NCBI GenBank assembly: GCA_003645745.1
Contig: QNCH01000072.1
Location: 1-7,488 of the forward strand
From: Candidatus Omnitrophota bacterium
GTDB lineage: Bacteria > Omnitrophota > Gorgyraeia > B26-G9
Direction of reading: 5' to 3'
Length of the DNA stretch: 7,488 nucleotides
The translations under genes were made by a program, and so were the position numbers. Positions 1-5,802 of the stretch are shown piece by piece (positions within the stretch are counted from its first letter, which is position 1; each line of letters opens with the position of its first letter). The notes under the pieces are model-generated. The model saw only the letters and a program-made list of their open reading frames with translations. It ran no database searches and was not told where the DNA came from.

Positions 1-19
1 GATTGGGCAGGAAGCTGTA

Positions 20-1849
20 ATGAAATTAAAAAAAGAACTTAGCCTCTTAGATGTATTTTGTATTGCTACAGGAGCAATGATTAGTTCAGGGATTTTCATT
101 TTACCTGGCATAGCTTATGCTCAGGCCGGGCCTGCAGTTGTCCTTTCTTATTTTTTTGCAGGGCTATTAGCTTTAACCGGTATGCTTTCACAAGCTGAAT
201 TGGTTTCCGCAATGCCTAAAACAGGCGGAACATATTTTTATGTAACAAGAAGTATGGGGCCTGCTGTGGGAAGTATTAACGGATTGCTTACCTGGTTTTC
301 TTTGTCTTTAAAAAGCGCGTTTGCTTTAGTAGGTATAGCTGCTTTTGCGAAAATGTTTTTTGCTGCCCGGATGCATATTATTGCTATAGCATTTTGTCTT
401 GTTTTTGTTGTAATTAATATTATTGGGATAAAAGAAGTTGGCAGGATGCAGCGTTTTTTAGTACTAGGCCTTTTATCTATTTTGTTTGTTTATATTGCGC
501 GTGGAGTGCCGTTTATTGATGTACATAATTTTGTGCCTTTTATGCCGGCCGGCCCGCAGCAGATTTTTGCAACTGCAGGTTTTGTTTTTATTTCTTTTGG
601 GGGACTGCTGAAAATAGCTTGCGTTGCAGAAGAAGTTAAAAATCCTGAACGTACGATTCCTCTTGGTATGATTCTTTCGCTTTTTGTTGTTACAGTAATT
701 TATACAATTGTTGTTTTTGTAGCTTCTGGTGTGTTAGGGCAGGCTCTTGCTAATTCTTTAACGCCTATTTCCGATGCAGCACGTGTATTCTTGGGCACAA
801 AAGGCGCATTACTACTCACTATAGCCGCTATTTTAGCATTCATTTCAACTGCTAATGCAGGAATTATGGCAGCAGCAAGGTATCCTATGGCTATGGCTCA
901 AGACCGGCTGTGGCCTGAAATTTTTTCCAGAATTAGTAAACGTTATCAAACTCCGTATATTTCGATTATTTTTACCGGACTTTGTATTGTTGTTGTTTTG
1001 TTTTTTGATTTAACTGTGCTTGTTAAAATGGCATCTGCTGTGCTTATTGGCACGTTTTTGCTTTCTTGCCTCGCGGTGATTATTATGCGTGAAAGCAAGG
1101 TACAGAACTATCAGCCAAAATTTATTTCCCCATTATATCCTTGGGTACAAATTGTGGGTATTATTGGTTATGCTTTGTTAATTTTTGAAATGGGTATTCA
1201 TTCATTCGCGGTATTTTCTATTTTTGTTAGTTTTGGTTTTTTTATCTATTGGTTTTATGGTAGAATTAGAACAACCAGAGAATATGCTTTACTACATCTT
1301 ATTGAACGGATTACTGCAAAAGAGCTTACAACACATTCCTTGGAAACTGAATTAAAAGAGATTATCCAGGAACGCGATGAGATTACAAAAGACAGATTTG
1401 ATCAGATTATTGAAAAATGCGTTATTCTTGATATAAACAAACCGATTCAAGTAAAAGATTTTTTTAAATTAGCAGCTGAAATTCTTTCTCAAAAATTGCA
1501 TATGCAGCCGTCTGATCTCCTACAGCTTCTTTTAGCGCGGGAGCAGGAAACCAGTACTGTGATTGGAGAAGGTATTGCTGTGCCGCATATAATTGTTCAG
1601 GGGCAACATTTGTTTGATATCCTTTTAGTAAGATGCAAAAAGGGAATTAAATTTTCTGATGCCAGCCCTGCGGTGAATACTGTATTTGTGCTTGTTGGAA
1701 CAATAGATGAAAGGAATTTTCATTTGCGTGCTTTAGCCGCGATTGCTCAAATTTTACAAAACACAAATTTTACAAAAAAATGGCTGGCTGCAAAAAATAA
1801 GGAATCTTTACGGGATGTTATTTTATTGGGTAAACGCATACGTCATTAA
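20..1849 (+). CDS. APC-family amino acid permease fused to a C-terminal PTS EIIA (Fru/Ntr-type) domain
   Basis: The 609-residue protein has two parts. Residues about 1-415 form an APC-superfamily permease with roughly 12 hydrophobic helices. The family's substrate-site motif GAMISSGIFILPG is at 18-30, the AEEVKNPERTIP loop at 203-214, and the RYPMAMAQDRLWP loop at 287-299. After a charged, probably helical linker (about 415-457), residues about 458-604 match a type-2 PTS IIA domain, with the phosphorylatable-histidine motif GIAVPH ending at His523 and a conserved HLRALAAIAQIL segment at 568-579. Permeases of this family are about 420-480 residues, so the extra length is the fused domain. The ATG at 20 is preceded by AGGA at 9-12. 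The family imports or exchanges amino acids at the inner membrane; the substrate cannot be read from sequence. The EIIA domain probably controls transport through phosphorylation, which is inference. The next gene starts 32 bases downstream, probably in the same operon. Confidence 0.9.
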   Translation: MKLKKELSLLDVFCIATGAMISSGIFILPGIAYAQAGPAVVLSYFFAGLLALTGMLSQAELVSAMPKTGGTYFYVTRSMGPAVGSINGLLTWFSLSLKSAFALVGIAAFAKMFFAARMHIIAIAFCLVFVVINIIGIKEVGRMQRFLVLGLLSILFVYIARGVPFIDVHNFVPFMPAGPQQIFATAGFVFISFGGLLKIACVAEEVKNPERTIPLGMILSLFVVTVIYTIVVFVASGVLGQALANSLTPISDAARVFLGTKGALLLTIAAILAFISTANAGIMAAARYPMAMAQDRLWPEIFSRISKRYQTPYISIIFTGLCIVVVLFFDLTVLVKMASAVLIGTFLLSCLAVIIMRESKVQNYQPKFISPLYPWVQIVGIIGYALLIFEMGIHSFAVFSIFVSFGFFIYWFYGRIRTTREYALLHLIERITAKELTTHSLETELKEIIQERDEITKDRFDQIIEKCVILDINKPIQVKDFFKLAAEILSQKLHMQPSDLLQLLLAREQETSTVIGEGIAVPHIIVQGQHLFDILLVRCKKGIKFSDASPAVNTVFVLVGTIDERNFHLRALAAIAQILQNTNFTKKWLAAKNKESLRDVILLGKRIRH

Positions 1850-1866
1850 ACAGTGGGCAGGTTAGA

Positions 1867-1874
1867 AAAGGAGG
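1867..1874 (+). promoter_or_regulatory. Strong Shine-Dalgarno site of the CoA-disulfide reductase gene
   Basis: AAAGGAGG ends 7 bases before the ATG at 1882. It is a near-perfect ribosome binding site and fixes the start of the 558-residue reductase. No promoter is apparent in the 32-base gap, which supports co-transcription with the permease gene. Confidence 0.8.
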
Positions 1875-1881
1875 ATAGTTT

Positions 1882-3558
1882 ATGAAGGTTGTTATTATCG
1901 GAGGTGTTGCTGCCGGGCCTAAAGTCGGCTCAAGGATTTACCGTTTGTGTGCTGAGGCTGATGTTACTTTGATTGAGAAAGGAAAATTTCTTTCTTATGC
2001 CGGCTGCGGTTTGCCGTATTATGTTTCTGGTGTGGTTTCTGACCAAAAAGAACTTATGAGTACACCTATAGGTGTTGTCCGCGACTCTGTATTTTTTCAA
2101 AATGTTAAGAATATGAAAGTATTAAACCGTACAGAAGCAATAAAAGTGGACAGGGAAAAGAAATTAGTTGTAATGAAAAAAGTAGATTCCCAGGAACAAG
2201 AAGAAATTATTTATGATAAATTAGTTTTAGCTACTGGCGCAACGCCGATTATTCCTCCAGTTGACGGCATTAAGCTCAAAAATATTTTTACTTTACAGAG
2301 TCTTGAGGATTCAGAGGGCATTAAGACAGCTTTGTTGGAAGACAAAGCTAACGATGTGGTAATTATTGGCGGCGGGCTTATTGGCATTGAAATGACAGAG
2401 GCTCTGGTTGAAAAAGGCTGTCGTGTGACAATTGTGGAAAGGCTTCCGCAGATTTTGCCTATTCTGGATTGGGAATTAGCTTATCAGGTAAATCAGCATT
2501 TAGAAGCAAAAGGCGTAAAAGTGAGAACTTCTACTACAGTAACAGCATTTAGGGGAAAAGATAAAGTTGAATCTGTGGTAACTGATAAAATGGAGATTCC
2601 TTGTGATTTTGTTGTTTTATCTGTGGGGGTCAAGCCTAATGTTATCTTAGCAAAGGATGCAGGCTTGGAAATTGGAGTTACCGGAGGAGTTAAAGTTAAT
2701 CAGAAAATGCAAACCAGTGACCCTGATATTTTTGCAGCTGGAGATTGTGTAGAGTCAATCAATTTGGTTACTCACGAGCCGTGCTTTATTCCTTTGGGCT
2801 CAACTGCTAATAAGCAGGGAAGAGTTGCAGCGAATAATATTTGTGGTATTAAAGATATCTTCTCTGGTGTATTAGGCTCTACAGTATGTAAGGTTTTTGA
2901 CTTTAATGTTGCCAGAACAGGTTTAGGTGAACACCAAGCTTGTAAATCTGGTTTTGATGTAGTTACAGTGTTGAGTCCTGCTCCGGATAAAGCACATTTT
3001 TATCCTGGGGCAAAATTGATTATACTGAAATTGATTGCAGATAAAAATACTCGGCAGCTTTTGGGTGTGCAGGCTGTGGGGCCTGGAGACGCTGATAAAA
3101 GAGTTGATGCAGCGGCTGTGGCAATTACAGCTAAAATGACAGTTGACGTGATTGCAAATTTAGATCTTTGTTATGCTCCGCCTTATTCTCCTGCTATGGA
3201 TAACCTTATTACTGCGGCAAATATTGTGAGAAACAGGATGGATGGCATTTGTACAGCAATAACACCAATGCAGGTTAAGGAAAAAATTGACAGAGGAGAT
3301 GATTTTGTTTTCCTTGATGTGCGTTCTCCAGGAGAATATGAAATTGTGCATATTGAAAATACAGTTTTAATCCCTTTGGGAAAATTGCGTAATAGTTTAT
3401 CTGAAATACCGCAGAATAAAGAAATTATTACGTTTTGTAAAATATCATTAAGAGGGTATGAGGCTGCTTTAATTTTGAAAGCTGCAGGGGTTACTAATGT
3501 TAAGGTAATGGATGGGGGAATTCTTGCCTGGCCTTATGCTAAGCAAGTTAAAAAATAA
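1882..3558 (+). CDS. CoA-disulfide / persulfide reductase with C-terminal rhodanese domain (CoADR-RHD)
   Basis: This 558-residue cytoplasmic flavoprotein belongs to the pyridine-nucleotide-disulfide oxidoreductases. The N-terminal FAD-binding motif is IIGGVAAG (5-12). The single redox cysteine of the CoADR group is Cys42 in the YAGCGLPYY context. The NAD(P)H-binding glycine motif GGGLIGIE is at 163-170, the second FAD motif TSDPDIFAAGDC at 278-289, and the dimerisation domain carries YAPPYS at 431-436 with the tyrosines typical of CoA-disulfide reductases. Residues about 462-555 form a rhodanese domain with LDVRSPGEYE (478-487) and an active-site loop from Cys519 to Arg524 (CKISLR), so the sulfur-carrying cysteine is intact. 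Characterised proteins of this layout reduce CoA disulfide, CoA persulfide or polysulfide with NAD(P)H. The substrate here is inferred; NADH oxidase or NADH peroxidase relatives are less likely because of the fused rhodanese and the tyrosines. Confidence 0.9.
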   Translation: MKVVIIGGVAAGPKVGSRIYRLCAEADVTLIEKGKFLSYAGCGLPYYVSGVVSDQKELMSTPIGVVRDSVFFQNVKNMKVLNRTEAIKVDREKKLVVMKKVDSQEQEEIIYDKLVLATGATPIIPPVDGIKLKNIFTLQSLEDSEGIKTALLEDKANDVVIIGGGLIGIEMTEALVEKGCRVTIVERLPQILPILDWELAYQVNQHLEAKGVKVRTSTTVTAFRGKDKVESVVTDKMEIPCDFVVLSVGVKPNVILAKDAGLEIGVTGGVKVNQKMQTSDPDIFAAGDCVESINLVTHEPCFIPLGSTANKQGRVAANNICGIKDIFSGVLGSTVCKVFDFNVARTGLGEHQACKSGFDVVTVLSPAPDKAHFYPGAKLIILKLIADKNTRQLLGVQAVGPGDADKRVDAAAVAITAKMTVDVIANLDLCYAPPYSPAMDNLITAANIVRNRMDGICTAITPMQVKEKIDRGDDFVFLDVRSPGEYEIVHIENTVLIPLGKLRNSLSEIPQNKEIITFCKISLRGYEAALILKAAGVTNVKVMDGGILAWPYAKQVKK

Positions 3559-3563
3559 ACGTC

Positions 3564-3750
3564 TATATTCAAACGCAATTATTTTGTAAAATTTAGGCGT
3601 TTCCATGTGCTGTAGATTGGAACGTTCTGACCTAAGCCAAACTGCAGGCGCAGCTCGCTGCGTTGAGGTTTGGCGATAGAAGAACGTTTCAAGATGCAGT
3701 GCAGTGCAGGGGAATGTCATAAAATTACAAACCAATTGCGTTTGAGTATA
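3564..3750. repeat. Full copy 1 of a MITE-like inverted-repeat element
   Basis: This 187-bp block closely matches 7246-7428 along its length. It begins TATATTCAAACGCAATT and ends AATTGCGTTTGAGTATA, so the ends are inverted repeats of about 28 bp with a few mismatches. Further inward, AACGTTCT (3621-3628) pairs with AGAACGTT (3681-3688), GCCAAAC (3636-3642) with GTTTGGC (3668-3674), and CGCAG (3649-3653) with CTGCG (3658-3662) around a CTCG loop, giving an imperfect hairpin over the whole element. The core is visibly richer in G+C than the genes around it. It contains the tandem pentamer GCAGT (about 3695-3709), one unit more than copy 2. No conserved open frame is present. TATA at each end would fit a TA target duplication, but the exact ends are ambiguous. 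It is best described as a non-autonomous miniature transposable element; a structured RNA or attenuator role is possible. Confidence 0.85.
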
Positions 3751-3752
3751 AT
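3725..3752 (+). promoter_or_regulatory. Possible outward promoter at the right end of repeat copy 1
   Basis: TTACAA (3725-3730) and TATAAT (3747-3752) are separated by 16 bases and point toward dprA. The -10 box is perfect and the -35 box poor. The -10 box spans the element's terminal TATA and the first flanking bases, so insertion itself would create it. The corresponding place in copy 2 reads TTGCAA, 16 bases, TATAAG. This is inference from consensus only. Confidence 0.3.
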
Positions 3753-3773
3753 AGGAGGCAGTTATACACTGTC

Positions 3774-3799
3774 ATTTCCGCAATGTTTTTAGCGGGAAT
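3774..3799 (+). promoter_or_regulatory. Hairpin in the dprA leader
   Basis: ATTTCCGC (3774-3781) can pair with GCGGGAAT (3792-3799), with one T-G wobble, around a 10-base loop. The T run lies in the loop rather than after the stem, so it is not a standard intrinsic terminator. Its last three bases are shared with the next hairpin, so the two cannot form fully together. Confidence 0.35.
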
Positions 3800-3815
3800 C
3801 TAATTTATTTAGATT
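3797..3815 (+). promoter_or_regulatory. Inverted repeat directly before the dprA start codon
   Basis: AATCTAA (3797-3803) and TTAGATT (3809-3815) form a perfect 7-bp inverted repeat with a 5-base loop, ending three bases before the ATG at 3819. It occupies the place where a Shine-Dalgarno sequence would be expected, and none is visible there. It could be an operator or a translational control element, or chance in A+T-rich DNA. Confidence 0.35.
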
Positions 3816-3818
3816 ATT

Positions 3819-4910
3819 ATGCGTCAACAAGAATATATTATTGCATTAAATTTAGTGCCTGGATTAGGTAATATCAAAATTATAAATTTGTTAAAACGTT
3901 TCTCTTGTGTGAGTGAAATTTTTACTGCTCATATAGATGAACTTCTTAAAAAAGGTAATCTTGAGATTAGTATTGCCAGGCATATTCAAACTGTGCTTGA
4001 ATCGGAAATTTTCAAAAATGAGTTAAGGCAGATAAATCGTCTTAAAGTAAAAATAGTTACAATTATTGATTCAGAATATCCTGAATGTTTAAAGCAGATA
4101 TACAACCCTCCTGTAGTACTTTATGTATTAGGAGATGTTTCTATTTTATCGCAAGTGTGTATAGGGGTGGTTGGATGCCGCAGGGCAAGTTTTTATGGTT
4201 TGACTCAAGCAGAACGGATTTCCGCAGAATTGTCGGTAAAAGGTGTTTGCGTTGTTTCAGGACTTGCTATTGGCATTGACACTGCGGCACATAAGGGAGC
4301 GCTTTCAGGTACAGGCAAAACTATAGCGGTTTTAGGCAGCGGGTTGGGTAATATTTATCCGTTAAGGAATAAAGAATTAGCTTTTAAGATTATTAAGCAG
4401 GGGGCGATAGTGTCTGAATTTCCTCTCCTTACTCCGCCTCTTCAGAATAATTTCCCGCGCAGAAATAGGATAATTAGCGGGCTTTGTAAAGCATTAGTAG
4501 TGGTAGAGGCAGCTAAAAGAAGTGGTTCTTTAATTACAGCTAATTTTGCATTGGAACAAAACAGGGACGTTTATGCTGTACCTGGTGCTGCAAATAGCAT
4601 TAACGCTCAAGGGACAAATAAATTAATTCAGCAAGGCGCAAAATTGGTGCAAAATGGACAGGATGTATTAGAGGATTTAAATATTGTATTTTTAGATAAA
4701 TTAGAGAATATTACTTGCAAATCTCAATGTTCTCAAATTACTGAGGAGACAAAAAAAATACTTGCATTTTTAAGTGCTAACCCGTTACATATAGATATAA
4801 TTATTAAACAGCTGGATTTTTCTCCTGCTTGTATATATAAAGGTTTGCTTGAGTTGCAATTAAAAGGTATGGTAAAAGAACTTAGCGGCAAAATGTTCAT
4901 CAGAGTTTAA
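3819..4910 (+). CDS. dprA: DNA-processing protein DprA (Smf)
   Basis: The protein has 363 residues, a normal full length. DprA binds incoming single-stranded DNA in the cytoplasm during natural transformation and loads RecA on it. Residues about 1-75 form the N-terminal helical (SAM/HhH-like) region. The Rossmann-type core follows, with GCRRASFYG (119-127), VSGLAIGIDTAAHKGAL (146-162), GSGLGNIYPLRN (173-184), SEFP (199-202), FPRRNRIISGL (212-222) and GTNKLIQQGA (265-274). Residues about 307-363 form a winged-helix DprA C-terminal domain. All signature motifs are intact. The ATG at 3819 gives the expected N-terminus, but no clear Shine-Dalgarno precedes it; a 7-bp inverted repeat sits there instead. 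Repeat copy 1 lies upstream and may carry the promoter. A comFB-family gene follows after 16 bases, supporting a competence role, though DprA is also kept in species not known to be transformable. Confidence 0.96.
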   Translation: MRQQEYIIALNLVPGLGNIKIINLLKRFSCVSEIFTAHIDELLKKGNLEISIARHIQTVLESEIFKNELRQINRLKVKIVTIIDSEYPECLKQIYNPPVVLYVLGDVSILSQVCIGVVGCRRASFYGLTQAERISAELSVKGVCVVSGLAIGIDTAAHKGALSGTGKTIAVLGSGLGNIYPLRNKELAFKIIKQGAIVSEFPLLTPPLQNNFPRRNRIISGLCKALVVVEAAKRSGSLITANFALEQNRDVYAVPGAANSINAQGTNKLIQQGAKLVQNGQDVLEDLNIVFLDKLENITCKSQCSQITEETKKILAFLSANPLHIDIIIKQLDFSPACIYKGLLELQLKGMVKELSGKMFIRV

Positions 4911-4926
4911 AAAGGATTAAGCGAAT

Positions 4927-5190
4927 ATGGAATTAAAAAATTATCTAGAGGTTGTTGTTGGTAATGCAGTGGAAAGAGTACTTTCTGACAGGAATGATCT
5001 TTGTAAGTGTGAAAAATGTAGGATGGATATTACGGCGATTGTTTTAAATCGTTTGCCTGCAAGGTATGTGGTCACAAATAAGGGCTTGATTATGACAAAA
5101 ATGAAAGAAGCTGAAGCACAATTTTACGCTGATATTTTACGTGAAGTGGTTATAGCCATTGAAACTGTTAAGAATAATCAAAGGCATTAG
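4927..5190 (+). CDS. comFB: Late competence development protein, ComFB family
   Basis: This small cytoplasmic protein of 87 residues matches the ComFB family along its whole length. It shows the N-terminal helix with NYLEVVV (5-11), a cysteine cluster C-K-C-E-K-C with Cys26, Cys28 and Cys31, then MDITAIVLNRLPARYVVTNKG (33-53 region) and an amphipathic C-terminal helix. In Bacillus, comFB lies between comFA and comFC of a late competence operon. The cysteines are likely zinc ligands, and cyanobacterial members have been reported to bind cyclic di-AMP and affect competence. AAAGGA lies at 4911-4916, and dprA ends 16 bases upstream, so the two are probably one transcript. The stop TAG (5188-5190) directly abuts a short repeat remnant. 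The biochemical role of the family is not settled, so the symbol reflects family membership only. Confidence 0.85.
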   Translation: MELKNYLEVVVGNAVERVLSDRNDLCKCEKCRMDITAIVLNRLPARYVVTNKGLIMTKMKEAEAQFYADILREVVIAIETVKNNQRH

Positions 5191-5221
5191 TATACTCAAA
5201 CCTATTGCTTTTGAGTGTATA
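5191..5221. repeat. 31-bp remnant or minimal form of the MITE-like repeat
   Basis: TATACTCAAAC at the left is the same as the left end of copy 2. The right part, CTATTGCTTTTGAGTGTATA, resembles the right end of copy 1 (CAATTGCGTTTGAGTATA) with a few substitutions and two extra bases. The whole interior is missing, leaving TATACTCAAA and TTTGAGTGTATA facing each other as a small hairpin. It starts on the base after the comFB stop codon, and its right end runs into the ribosome binding site of the rnfG-like gene. It most likely arose by internal deletion or imprecise excision; a simple hairpin that happens to resemble the ends is the alternative. Confidence 0.6.
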
Positions 5222-5233
5222 TGAGGAGAAAAT

Positions 5234-5779
5234 ATGTTTAAGTTAACTGGAACGTTACTGGTTATGTCTTTTGTTTGTGCTCTAATTTTAGCAGGCATAT
5301 ATAAGAAAACTGCTCCTGTTATTGCTATGCAAAAGCAGATAATTCTTGACCAGTCATTAAAATCTGTGCTTAGCGCGGATCATTATAAATATCAGCAGAA
5401 AGAAGGAATAATGCCTTATTATGAGGCTTTTGATAAACAGGATAAATTATTAGGCTGGTGCTTACAATTAACCAGCAGCGGATATGGAGGGCAGATGCAG
5501 CTTTTAGTAGGAATTGACACAGAAAAGGCAATAACTGGAGTAAAAGTTTTAGAACATAAAGAAACTCCTGGTTTAGGTTCAAAAATTAATGAACTTAAAT
5601 ATAAAGAAACAGAGCCTGCTTTTCTTAGGCAGTTTAAAAATAAAAAATATACAGATTTAACATTTTTCAAGAATGGAGATAAAGACAAGATTCAGGCAAT
5701 TACCGGAGCAACAATATCTTCAAAAGCAGTGCTTGATGGTGTGCGTTTGGGAATTGAAGCATTTTTAAAGAATTATTGA
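5234..5779 (+). CDS. rnfG: RnfG-type FMN-binding electron transport protein (orphan)
   Basis: The protein has 181 residues, close to the usual length of RnfG. A single N-terminal hydrophobic helix (about 5-24) anchors it in the membrane, and the rest would face the outer side of the inner membrane. The FMN-binding domain shows SSGYGG (81-86), HKETPGLGSK (108-117) and the covalent flavin-attachment motif ITGATISS (156-163), in which Thr160 would carry FMN by a phosphoester bond. In the Rnf complex (or the related Nqr complex, subunit NqrC) this subunit passes electrons between ferredoxin or NADH modules and the membrane. The length and the HKETPGLG motif favour RnfG. No other rnf subunit is in the window: upstream is comFB and downstream a response regulator, so its partners must be elsewhere or it works alone. 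GAGGAG at 5222-5227 is a good ribosome binding site for the ATG at 5234. Confidence 0.85.
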   Translation: MFKLTGTLLVMSFVCALILAGIYKKTAPVIAMQKQIILDQSLKSVLSADHYKYQQKEGIMPYYEAFDKQDKLLGWCLQLTSSGYGGQMQLLVGIDTEKAITGVKVLEHKETPGLGSKINELKYKETEPAFLRQFKNKKYTDLTFFKNGDKDKIQAITGATISSKAVLDGVRLGIEAFLKNY

Positions 5780-5802
5780 TAAAAGAAAAGTGTATTTAAT
5801 TT

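Noticed and set aside
4..1861. TGGGCAGG shortly before both of the first two genes (4-11 and 1854-1861)
   Set aside because: Eight bases shared by two sites is too little to call an operator.
3469..3735. An 88-codon open frame on the - strand spanning the end of the reductase gene and repeat copy 1
   Set aside because: It overlaps the coding rhodanese end and the non-coding repeat, resembles no protein family, and copy 2 differs from copy 1 by indels that would break the frame.
3564..3750. Repeat copies considered as ordinary intrinsic terminators or a tRNA
   Set aside because: There is no G+C stem followed by a T run and no cloverleaf. The size, inverted ends and near-identity of copies point to an element, though termination as a side effect is possible.
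3753..3758. AGGAGG after repeat copy 1 as a ribosome binding site
   Set aside because: No ATG, GTG or TTG at suitable spacing opens a meaningful frame, so it may only be a leftover of an older start region.
4085..4279. A 64-codon + strand frame inside dprA
   Set aside because: It is out of frame with a fully intact dprA and has no ribosome binding site or family resemblance.
5370..5688. Two overlapping - strand open frames inside the rnfG-like gene
   Set aside because: They are antisense shadows of a well-supported gene and show no recognisable motif.
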